64,000 bases of DNA. Origin: Poa pratensis (taxonomy: Eukaryota > Streptophyta > Magnoliopsida > Poales > Poaceae). The stretch spans positions 25,822,368 through 25,886,367 of the forward strand of contig CAMZMU010000027.1 of the NCBI GenBank assembly GCA_947311845.1. Direction: 5' to 3'. Below, one piece after another: positions 1 through 9,918 of this stretch. Position 1 is the first letter of the stretch. Each line of letters begins with the position of its first letter. The notes under the pieces were generated by a model that saw nothing but the letters and a program-made list of their open reading frames with translations, did not search any database and had not been told where the DNA came from. The position numbers and the translations under genes were made by a program.

Positions 1-1
1 G

Positions 2-148
2 ACAAGTGATGGTGATAAGAGTATAAACCAAAAGATTATGCTTCCTGGCAGAGGTGGTTTGTGGATCCCTGGTGGCAGGCCGATACCAAAATCTGCTCTA
101 CAATCTCTTGAATTTGGACGAGCAATGTCTTCCTTCGTCTCAAAGTAA
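2..148 (+). CDS. C-terminal exon of an unidentified protein (5' part outside window)
   Basis: Reading from base 2 gives 48 uninterrupted sense codons ending in TAA at 146-148. The composition looks like real protein: a glycine/proline-rich segment with LPGRGGLWIPGGRPIPKSA, followed by LQSLEFGRAMSSFVSK and the stop. No start codon is expected because the gene runs off the left edge. I do not recognise the family. The AT-richer sequence after the stop reads like a 3' UTR. It could also be a pseudogene or captured exon, since only this tail is visible. Confidence is moderate that it is coding and low on function. Confidence 0.5.
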   Translation, partial: TSDGDKSINQKIMLPGRGGLWIPGGRPIPKSALQSLEFGRAMSSFVSK

Positions 149-739
149 GGGCAGACATCCCATATGCAACCATCATATTCTGCCCATGATAAGGTGGCTT
201 ATAAAATCTGCATGGTCCATCATCCGGAGCTCAAAGTACGACCTCTAACTCACGACGACCTTTTGAATGCTGTATAATCCCGAAATTTAGGTTTCTATCT
301 ATAGTGCTAGCAATGCTGTACGATATAGTATCTAACTCCTTGTGCCTGTAAATGATGATCTGACTACTTGTTTTGTGCCCGGTACATGTTAGTAGCATCA
401 ATAAGTAAAGAACCATATGATGTCTCTAACTCTCTATCTACGCTTTATGTTCTTGATTGTCTGCTTGGTCTCACTATTGGCATGCTCGGGGCCACGTATC
501 TGTTCTGTAGAGAAAACCATATGTTCTGAGGTGCAGCTTAATGGTGTTTCTTTTCTTGCCTACGTCATGCTATTGCAATTGCCAATGATGGTTAGGGACT
601 CCAGATTCCTGCTTTCCCTCCTGAATGCCTCAGTGCTCGTGTCCAGTTCTCTTCTTTAGTTCTGGTATGTTGAGAACAAGAGTTCTATAACTTTGGCAGG
701 TGAAAAGAGCAGTATACATTCTTCTCAATACATTTACTG
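149..739 (+). other. probable 3' UTR and intergenic sequence
   Basis: No convincing coding sequence follows the stop at 148. The stretch is moderately AT-rich with short spurious ORFs only. It probably holds the 3' UTR of the gene ending at 148; no clear poly(A) site was identified. Confidence 0.35.
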
Positions 740-1470
740 AAGTGAATGCATGATATTAGTAGTAGGTAGGAGAATGAGTAGTATATGATGAGATATATAG
801 GAAATTAAATGCATTTAAGGAAGATGTAGCACCGAGTTTAAGTGCTTACTATCCCTACTCCAGTTGGCACGTGTTCTCTCATCTTTGCTTATCTTCATTC
901 GAGTACTGAATTAAGGGCTTTGCAGGCAGAGTAATCAACATCTACATTGTGCTCCATTCTGGTCATAAAGAATTTCTCCCAGTACCATATTTGCATTGGA
1001 GAATATGAGATTAAATTAGTTATGTCAGAATAGTTAAGAAATTATTGCCTGAACAGTTTCGTAGACTTGTAGATGGAGAGACAAACAGAAAACACGTAAA
1101 TATTATGTGCAACCTCTCCTTTCTACAAAAGTCTATGGAACTGTTCAGGCAGCAATTTCTTAACTATTGTGCTATAACTAATTCACTCATATATTTTCTA
1201 AGGCAGTTATGGTATTGGAAGAAATTCTTTGTAACATGAATGGAGCAAAATGTTGGTCTTGATTACTCGGCCTGTGCAAAGTCCTTAATTCAGTACTGGA
1301 ACAAAGATAAGGATAAGGCAAAGAAGAGAAATGTGCCGTTGGATTAGGGATGGTACCCCTTAAACTCAGTGCCAAATCTTCCTGAATTTGAATTTAATTT
1401 CCTATATGTCTTGTCATATACTACTATTTATTTGTACCACACCTAACCTACATAAAGATGCAGTTGTCAT
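740..1470. repeat. long imperfect inverted repeat (foldback, ~340-bp arms)
   Basis: The left arm (about 740-1080) and right arm (about 1114-1470) are reverse complements of each other over nearly their whole length. Matched landmarks include GTACTGAATTAAGG-CTTTGC at ~903 against its complement at ~1275-1295; TAGTTAAGAAATT-TGCCTGAACAGTT at ~1031 against its complement at ~1137-1166; and ATATAGGAAATTAAAT at ~795 against its complement at ~1395. The arms differ by scattered substitutions and small indels, and the spacer is about 33 bp. A transcript would fold into one long hairpin. It may be a foldback transposon, an inverted duplication producing small RNAs, or a decayed MITE-like element; no protein is encoded. 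Confidence 0.8.
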
Positions 1471-1649
1471 CATCTTATAAGCCAGAACAGTCCCTGATTT
1501 TTTTTCCCCACTAGCAAGGTACCCTTGCTAAGCTACGGAACCACAAAAACAAGATGAGCTATGGTCTTAAGATCATATTAATTATGTACAAGCCTAGACT
1601 CTTGCTTCAACAGAAATACATCTGGGAACGCATTTCATAGTACTCTCCC

Positions 1650-2759
1650 TGTCGTGGTGGGATCACGGCAGATGCCATAGGTATGGCTAAGATGGGGTCG
1701 AATGGTCGTTGGGTGAATCCGGGGAGGGTTTATGCACTCAAGAAGTGCACACGCAAGAACACGCAAGAAACCGCAAGAACACGAACGAGAAAACAAGAAA
1801 CCCAGCACACAAAGCACACCGTGATGTACCCTGCTTCGGGGCCCTCTTGTGGAGGTAACACCCCTACTGCAGCACTATCCTACTCAGTGTATAGCTCAAG
1901 GTGACAAGTACAAGCTGCTCCTCGAGCTATATGATGATACAAGGGTGAGAACTTGAGGTAAAAGATGGAGCTACACGGGAGGAAGTAGGCACTCCGAGTT
2001 ATATCCGAGGTGTTTCCGGGGTTTCCGAGGTTCCTTTCTCTCTCTCTTCCTCTGTTGATCGATCTATCTCTCGTCTGTCCGTGCCTCTCTCCTCAGCAGG
2101 AGGGGGGTGAAGCCCACTATATAGGCCAGCCGAGTTACCGTTATGCCCCTCGCTGAACACTGTTGCCATGCCTCTGCACCGGTCACCATCGTACCTCTGT
2201 CAGGGACAAGACGTGGCCTGCCCATCCCCTGCTGCATAACGGCAGAGTTAGCATGTCTCCTCTGACAGAGACAGGACATAGCCACGCCGCGCTACCTCGT
2301 AGCCTTTTCCCCGGATCTCGCGTGGTCAGCGGTCAGAGACGTGCAGCCCCGCCGAACCCGGGGCACGCCTCTGCCAGGCTCCGTGACAGACGCTCCCGTG
2401 TCAGGCGCTCTTGTACCAAGCTAGATGTGACAGGAGCATTGACTCCTGCCCGACCTACGGCCTCCTGCCTTAGTTAGCCCGGGTCTTGCTCCCGCTCCTT
2501 ACCTCGGGTCTTGTATTTAAGATCCGACCACCTCGGACATTACTTCCTTCAAGTGGCTTCTCCTGCACTCACCAAATAAACCATACCACCGAGGTAGTTA
2601 GGTCGGCTGAACTTAGCTCGGACAGTGAACCTCGGTTCAGGCCAACGGGATACCTCGGACCCCTCCGGGCCAAGATAGGTCGGCCCTTTCCGTACCTCGG
2701 CATACTCTTAAACTCTTCTTATGCCAAGCCTTGACCCTACCCGGGGGTAGCCCCCGACA
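1650..2759 (-). repeat. 3' LTR of the Tat element (left copy)
   Basis: This 1,110-bp copy begins TGTCG and ends CGACA and closely matches 15218-16310. The two differ by scattered substitutions and small indels (for example an extra A in the GAGAAAACAAG tract near 1790), giving a 17-bp length difference. On the minus strand a TATATA box lies at 2118-2123. Confidence 0.93.
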
Positions 2760-2776
2760 TTAGTCCCCGAAGCTGG
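2760..2776 (-). other. candidate polypurine tract beside the 3' LTR
   Basis: Immediately inside the left LTR the minus strand reads CTTCGGGGACTAA followed by the LTR start TGTCGG. The purine-rich run GGGGA next to the LTR is where plus-strand DNA synthesis would be primed. It is short and imperfect as a PPT, so it is called mainly from position. Confidence 0.45.
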
Positions 2777-3294
2777 TGTGGTCCTACGACCTCGGATGGA
2801 GGGCCGTAGCAGGTTCAAAATAAGCAAGGCACCACCTCTAAAACCGACCTTAAACATAGCTCCGCCGAGGTACTTCCCACATACCATAATCTAATCCGAG
2901 GTAGATATGCAATCTGAACTTTCCGAGCTGTTTGACTCAGCACAATTGCCTCAAGATTTTCCGAGGCACGCGGCGAAGAATCTCTGCCCGGGCCTCGAAA
3001 TCCGGACCTCTGAAAGACAGGTCCTGACCACACGCCGCCCTCGTCAGCCGGACCCACCGAACAGCGCACCTGCGCACTCAAGTGCGAGGCCAACTTGACC
3101 GCCCACGACTCCTCGATTCTCGCGCTGACCAGCACAGGAAATCCGAGGCTGGCGGTTGCCACTCTGCGGCCCACGATGTGGCCGATCGTGCGGCCACCAA
3201 CCGCGCAACCGTGCGCTCACCCGCACACGATCCCGCGCCTTCCCGGTAACCGCGCGGTAGTGCGCAGTTCCGCACGCCGTTACCGCACGCGGCT
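2777..3294. other. GC-rich non-coding spacer upstream of the antisense gene
   Basis: Between the left LTR and the TATA box at 3295 the sequence is very GC-rich, with open frames on both strands that look like composition effects. No domain was recognised. It is best read as promoter-proximal DNA of the plus-strand gene carried inside the retrotransposon. Confidence 0.4.
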
Positions 3295-3302
3295 TATAAA
3301 TA
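3295..3302 (+). promoter_or_regulatory. TATA box of the antisense gene inside the Tat element
   Basis: TATAAATA at 3295-3302 is followed by GGGGCCC and sits in a GC-rich region; transcription would start around 3325-3335. It faces right, opposite to the gag-pol genes, directly upstream of the first exon of the plus-strand gene. The match to the plant TATA consensus is perfect, but activity is inferred. Confidence 0.65.
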
Positions 3303-3324
3303 GGGGCCCAGGGGTAACTTCATC

Positions 3325-6300
3325 TTCTTCTTCCCCACTCGCCCACTGCTCCGCGCCCACTGCTCCGTGCCTTCTGCCTCCATCGCCGCCGTCGAGCACT
3401 CGCCGCTGCGACCTCGCCGTCTCGAAGATTCTCGCCGGAAACGCGCACCGCGCCTTGCGCCGCCACTCCGTCGTCGATCCTTCGCGCCACCCTGACTCGC
3501 CATCCAACCCGATCTTCGAGTACCTCACCGGTGAGTTCCTTATCTCCCCTCCGTTGCCATTGTCATGAACATGTTCATCCTTCGATGAACTCGAGGATCT
3601 GGATGAATCTGATGAACTTGAGGAACCCGATGCTCTATCTTTGCACTCTTTTAGCCATTTTAGATCTCATCTAGACTTGTATCAGACGCACCCGTAGCAC
3701 TGTCCTTTTAGGTTTGCCCCTTGATGAACTCGAATTTATCTCCCTTTTTAGCTCACCGGTAGATCTTTGCTAGTATCTCGCCACGGTAGAAACATGTTTC
3801 CCGCCTAAATCCTTTAGCTCGGCTGTCTGAATGATCCGAGGTATTTACCCCGGCTATCCTGAACTGTCCGAGGTACTTACCCCGGTTGAACCTCCCTCTT
3901 CTGCAGGAAAGCGTCAACATGTCTTCTGCCTCGGATCCCGCCGAGGAAGGAGCCTGGAGAACGAGGTAGCTGGGAGGGATCCGATGTCACGGAGGTCGAC
4001 ATCAAGTGGCTCCGAGATTCACGGCGGATCCCGGCTAAACTCATCTGCCGGTTCCGAAGAAAGGAGATATCGAACCCGAGGTGGAATCCGGGGAGCGGGT
4101 CGTCTTCCTGGATCACTTCGAACGTGGTTTCGGGCTCCCGGCCGGGAAATTCTTCCGGGATTTCTTGGACAACTTTGGGCTACAACCACACCACCTGCCC
4201 GCCAATGCCATCCTCCAACTTTCGGCCTACGCGACCTTTTCCGAGGGTTACCTCGGATTATGGCCAAGCATCGAGTCCTGGGCCAAGTACTTCCAGCTCA
4301 AGAAGCAAAGTGTCCCGAACAAGAAGGTCGTGGACAAGGAGATGACCGCTTGCGGGGCGGCCTCGATTTCACCTCGGCGCCTTCTGAGTTTCCTCGGATC
4401 AGGGCCTGGACTCCTGCCGCAAATGGCAACGCTCCTTCTATGTGAAGAACCCGGGCACCGAAGATCTCATCAATTTGCCGGAGTTCACCATTGGAACCCC
4501 CGCTGCCCAACTCAACTGGGATTATGAGCCTGCACCCGACGCTCCCGAGGTTCTTCTGATCCACCAAACCATGATGTCCTCCAGGAGAAAAGCTGGGGGG
4601 CAGATGACATCTTGCGCACCATGATCACCCGCCGAGTTAGCCCTTTACAAGCGCGGGCCCATAAGATCTGCCACATGAGTGGCCGCTACGACCCCACTCG
4701 GCACAGCACCTTTGAACTTGATGACTCCGAGGTGAAGAGGCGCATCCGGGCCATCGCCAAGACCACCATGCCCGACAAGTGGAAATGGGGTGTCAAGCCC
4801 TATGACCGAGATCACCTTCCAGCTCAAGTAAGTGTACTTTACCCGACGTATATAGCTCGGTTTCATTTTCACCCCGACCTTGTATTGATCTTGTGCTAAC
4901 TCGGTTTTACTTGCCACCTCTGCAGAAGTTCACTCGACAGGAAATCGAGGATGGCCCCCTTTCTTCTAAGGAGTGGACTCCCGACCTGCCTATCCCGCCG
5001 CCGCCGAGGTTGAAGATCCGGACAATGAGGATCACCTCCCCATTCCCAAGGCCACCTCGGGTAAGACTCGTGGTTTCACCTCGCACCGCCCACCAGTTCG
5101 ATCGTCTATCCAGGATTGGCCCGATGATGACGATGACGATTGCCAAATTCTGGAACCTGTCAACGTTATTCCCATTTCATATGCTCCTCCAACATATAAG
5201 AACTTTCATCCAGCGTCTGCAGCTTCCCGGAAGCGCTCAGGACCGGTACCTCGGATGCCGAGGCTTCCAAGACCTCGGAGACTGCGCGCCCAAAGCCAAG
5301 CGTGCCAAGAAGACCTCGGCGAGGCACAAGAAGCGAGGCCCCGTGGAGAAGATGCGTAAGTCACCTTGCTCCTTTTTACCTTTCACGCTGTTCCGAGGTT
5401 AAGTTTTTTACTCTAACTTAATCTTTTCTTTTTCGTCTAGCCCGGCTCGGCAGATCAAACAGAGCCATAGCTCGATACATTCACCACTGCCTCCAGTGGT
5501 TGAAGCTCAGACAACCGAGGTCGAGGTTAACCTCGGCAGCCCCGCCAGAGCCTCTCCTCCAGAACGGTCCATTGACCTCAGCAGCCCGGAGAAGACCATC
5601 TCCTCCCCGGTGCGTGTCTCCTCCGCCGAACTTCCACCGCCGAGCTCTGACTCCGGCCTGGGGCACTCTGCTCCCCGCCGAGATCAGACTCCTCCGCCTC
5701 CTCAGAAGGATGCGGAGACAGATCGCGCCAAGACTCCGGCTAAGACCGTGCAGGAGCCTCGGCTCTCCCCCAAGTCTCAAGCTGCGCGCAACCAGCAGCA
5801 ACAGCAGCAGAAGAAGCAGAAGAAGCAGAAGAAAGATTCAGCTCCAGTTGTTGAGCCCCCCAAACAGCCACAGCAAACTCCAATGCCGCCACCGCCACCG
5901 GGCCCCAAGGCTGCGAGCACCCAACTAGTGCCGCATGTTCCCGCGCCGAAGTCCACCTGATCAAGACCGCGCCCTCGAGCTCTCAGGTCGCCACCTCCCG
6001 AGCTCTTTTGCTGCTACCATCCAGCCGAACATCAGCAGCTGGGAGGTCGGGCAACTCCGGACCAAGAGCGGGAACAGCTTAGGCTCGGAGAAGCACTATG
6101 ACATGGACTGGAACTCGGCTGAACTGCCGAGGTCTCCTCTAACCCGAGCTCTGAGCATCCAGTTGGACCTAGCGCCGTGCTCCAGTCCATCTACAACATG
6201 CAGACTGCGGTCCTTGATTGCAGCAAGAAGGCCTCGGTAAGTTTCTTTACGCAACTCTCTTTCTTCCTTTGAAACCAAATGACAAACATACACTATTCCC

Positions 6301-7850
6301 AGTCCCCGAGATTCGGGTTGAGCAATTGACACTCCACCGAGTTAAAATTGCTCGGCTTGAATCTCAAAAACTTGTCATTTCTCCCATGCTGAGTCCCCGA
6401 GGCCAACGCCAAGTCCCCGGGACTCAATTGGGCCTCGGGTGCTAAAAAGACCTCGGATTTCTTCGAACTGATCTCTCTATTTTTTCAGGAGTGCAACAAT
6501 GCTCGGACAAAGATCTTCAAGAACCTCCTGCTGGATCACAACAGACTGAAGAAGTCTCACCGGACTCTTCTATCCGCAAAGGAGCAGAGCGACAAAGATT
6601 ACGCCTCCAAGTTGAAGACAGCCGAAGATGAAATAGCTCGGCTGCAACAAGAGCTGAACCGGGCTAATGAAGCCAAAACTGCTGTGGAGGACGCTATGAA
6701 GGTCAAAGACCAGGCCGCCGAACAGCAGCAAGAGCTTGCCAAGACCCTGGAGAGCCGCGCCACCTCGGCCGAAGCCGAACTTATCGCCCTCCGAGCTATA
6801 TCGAAAAGCTGGTTGTCCGAGCTCGCTCGGATTAATCACCAAATGGACAGTAAGTTTCTTTCCCCTTTTCCTTATTTTCTGCCGACCTACACCCCGTGCC
6901 ACCGTATGCCTTATTTCAGCGACAGCCTTTTTGTCTTCTTCAGAGAACTTGAGCACTCCAAGGACAAGGCTATCCGCGAAGTTCAAGCAGCTCGGGCAAA
7001 GAGGGCTGAGACAGAAACCCTCAGCGAAAGCTGGGATATCCAGGACCACCTTGTTGCCCTTAATGCTCGGATCAGGCCGCTCAGGGCCATTGGAACCAAG
7101 CTGGTTGATGCTGCCATCGAGGTCCACCGTGCCCTCTGGCCCAAGGTCAAGACTCCCACTTGCATCGACGAGCTCGCCACGAAGCTGAAAGGAGCCGAGG
7201 CTAGACTTCGGGAGTGGAGATGCTCATCAGCTCGGGCTGGAGCGGACAAGGCCCTGGTGTTCGTGCTGTCTGGTATGAATGTTGAGATCCACACGGTTAC
7301 CTCCCTGCGCAGGGGCTCTCCTTGGAACTCCACCCTGATGGCATTGCGAAACGCCAAGCAGCAGCCGACCTCTTGCTAGTTATGCAAACACCCGGACCTT
7401 TGATGAGGGCGCCTCTATTCTGAGGATGAAGAGAGCTCGGACGAGGAAGCAGAGTCCGGTGAAGAAGGTTCTGACGGCGAGGAAATTGACTTTGACGAGC
7501 CTGAGAGCTCCAAGGGCAAGGCCGGCAAAACAACCGAGGTGGCTGAAGGTTCTGATGATGACTTCAGCTTCGACGAACCTCCGAACCCAAGGGCAAGTCC
7601 GGCAAAGCCGTAGCCACCGAGGTGATCTCCCCCGACGTGACGGACACCCCGGCATCCACTCCAACAACCGAGGTTGCTTCCGCGACCGAGGTGGTTCCTG
7701 CGCCCGAGGTTGTTCCTGCGCCCGAGGCTCCTGCTTCCGAGGTCCCGCTACCACAACTCGGCGACCGAGGTCTCTGGTTCCGAGGCCTGAACTTGTCTCA
7801 AAAAACATTAAATCCCCGGTATGCCGGGTGCAGATGTAACAGACCTTAAG
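3325..7850 (+). pseudogene. antisense intron-containing PF04195-type ('putative gypsy type transposon') gene, decayed
   Basis: This gene lies on the strand opposite to gag-pol. Inferred exons from splice signals: ~3325-3530, 3907-4827, 4926-5355, 5441-6236, 6489-6849 and 6944 to ~7378 or beyond; each intron has a GTAAG/GTGAG donor and a pyrimidine-rich AG acceptor. The first ATG (3919) hits a stop after 16 codons. Frame changes in exon 2 then connect recognisable pieces: VVFLDHFERGFGLP, FGLQPHHLPANAILQLSA and GYLGLWPSIESWAKYF (about 4095-4300), typical of the N-terminal domain of this family; CGAASISPRR (about 4350); and NPGTEDLINLPEF (about 4447). Later exons encode a proline/glutamine-rich linker (about 5700-5930), a coiled coil (about 6500-7050) and an acidic Glu/Val/Pro-rich tail (about 7430-7800). 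Function is unknown even in intact copies. At least three frameshifts mark this copy as dead. Confidence 0.75.
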
Positions 7851-8347
7851 TAGTTTGCCTTGCTACCAGTACTATTATCTTGCTATCCGAACCATGCTTT
7901 TCTAAGAATTTATGCCGAACCCTTTTGGAACGAGTCCCCGAGTTCACTTTCGTGTTTACTATACTTGGCATTCTTTGCTCTTGTCTACCATTTTGGCGTT
8001 CGACAGTCGAGTCACAAGATTGTTGTTTATAGCATACAGTACTTAGCAAATGTCGAGGTGTGTTTCAAAATCATCCGACATAAACGAAAGGTAAAGACAG
8101 GGGTTAGTAAACGACACATGCCGAACTATATTTTTGGACCGAGTCCCCGAGTCCATTTTCATGTTTCCCACGTTTTTTCATCTTTGCTCTTGACTACCAT
8201 TTCGGCGTTCGTCAGTCGAGTCACAAGATTAGTTACACAGCATACATTACTTGAAGTTTGAGACGAGGTTCAAAATAGTTCGGCATATGAACGAAATTGA
8301 CAAACAGAAATAAAACACAAGCACAAGAGCGAGGCAGTCCCCGAGCT
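7851..8347. repeat. degenerate tandem duplication between integrase and the antisense gene
   Basis: Two related segments follow each other, about 7936-8095 and 8146-8300. Both contain, in the same order, CCGAGT-CA-TTTTC-TGTTT, TTTGCTCTTG-CTACCATTT, GGCGTTCG-CAGTCGAGTCACAAGATT, a CATACA-TACTT run and an ACGAAA segment. The copies are clearly diverged. No protein is encoded. Such non-coding tandem repeats downstream of pol are common in Tat elements. Both transcription units converge on this spacer, so it may hold 3' ends for both. Confidence 0.65.
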
Positions 8348-9852
8348 TCAACCTCGGAGTGCCGACATTTCATTAAGGATTAACCGAGGTACATACATTG
8401 CGCCCTTCATGAGTAGAAAGGTCGGAGTAGAGCTATATTCCATGGTCGCTGACCTCTGATCCGGGGTTGTCCAGCCCATCTTCCTTGGTTCCTGCGCATC
8501 TATTAGATAGTACGAATCATTGAGCAGAGCTCGGCTCACAATGAACGGTCCCTCCCATGGAGGTGACAACTTGTGCCGACCTTTCTTGCGCTGCACCACC
8601 TCAGCACCAAATCTCCCTCGTGAAACACACGAGGGTTGACACTCCGGCTATGATAACGTCGGAGACCTTGTTGGTATATTGCTGACCGAGATGAGGCCAA
8701 TTCTCTAGCTTCCTCAAGCAGATCTACTGCATCCTCCCGAGCCTCTTTTGCCTCGGCTTCAGTGTACATTGCCACTCTGGGCGCATCATATTCGATGTCA
8801 GTGGGTAGCATAGCTTCTGCCCCATAGACCATAAAAAATGGCGTATAGCCAGTTGATCGATTTGGCGTGGTCCTTAGACCCCACAGTACTGCTGGTATCT
8901 CATCTATCCAACACCCCGGCGTTTTCAGCAGTGGTTCAATGAGCCGAGCCTTGATGCCGGCCAACACTAGAGCATTTGATCTTTCCACTTGTCCATTAGA
9001 CTCCGGGTGTGCCACCGAGGCTATGTCCAGCCGGATTCCCTTGTTCATGCAAAACCGAGCAAATTCTCCAACAGCAAAGTTCGTGCCGTTGTCCGAGATA
9101 ATGCTATGGGGGTATCCATATCGCAGAATGATCTCCTTCAAAAAAGTCACTGCTGAATGACCATCCAACTTCCGGATTGGTTTCACCTCGATCCACTTGG
9201 TGAACTTGTCCACCATCACCAGTATGTGCGTCATGTTACCTCGGGCTGGTTTGAACTCTCCCACCATATCCAAACACCATACCGCAAACGGCCAAGTGAT
9301 AGGAATTGTTTTGAGCGCCGAGGCTGGCATATGCGTTTGCTTGGCAAACCTTTGGCATCCTTCACATCTCCGGACTATGGCCTCTGCATCAGCAAGAGCA
9401 GTGGGCCAATAGAACCCATGCCTGAACACCTTGGCCACCAGAGCTCTTGTGCTGCAATGATGACCACACTCTCCTTGGTGGATCTCCAAAAGCATCTCCT
9501 TGCCTTCAGCTGGCTCGACACACCGTTGCAACACCTCGGTTACGCTTCTTTTATAGAGCTCCTTGTTGATGATGGTGTACGCCTTTGCCCTCCTTTGGAT
9601 TCTCCTAGCCTCGGTTGTGTCACTTGGCAAGCTTCCCTCCGTTATGAACTTCATGATTTGCTCCGCCCACTCCGGCACTGGGTGCAAAGGAAAAAATTCT
9701 CGTCCACCTCCATTGGTTCGGCCACCATAATCTCCTCCATTATTTCCTCCACCATCCTGCGACCAGTCCCCGAGTCTTGATGAGCAGTCCCCGAGGTTCG
9801 GTGCGCAGTCCCCGAGCTCTGCCACGCAGTCCCCGGGTCCGACCAAACGCAC
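8348..9852 (-). pseudogene. integrase of the Tat element, frameshifted near its C-terminus
   Basis: The main frame is 9852 down to 8536. In order it shows an N-terminal linker, an HHCC zinc finger ending CEGCQRFAKQ, and the catalytic core with the D,D,E triad in CLDMVGEF, SIISDNGTNF and NGQVERSN. The GPY-like C-terminal part (KGRHKLSPPWEGPFIVSR) continues in another frame at 8599-8348, so a frameshift lies near 8590. Integrase inserts the cDNA copy into host DNA. The catalytic residues are all present, but the shifted C-terminus and upstream breaks mean no complete polyprotein. Confidence 0.88.
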
Positions 9853-9918
9853 CCGACGTCTACCTCCATTGGAACAGGTCCGGGCTCTTGCTCCGCCGGG
9901 ATGAAAATAGATTCGGAT

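Noticed and set aside
3095..3568. 157-codon plus-strand frame over the TATA box of the antisense gene
   Set aside because: It spans the promoter and first splice donor, is Pro/Ser/Arg-rich without motifs, and competes with frames on the other strand.
9157..9780. 207-codon plus-strand frame opposite integrase
   Set aside because: It is the complement of a well-recognised integrase with intact catalytic motifs.
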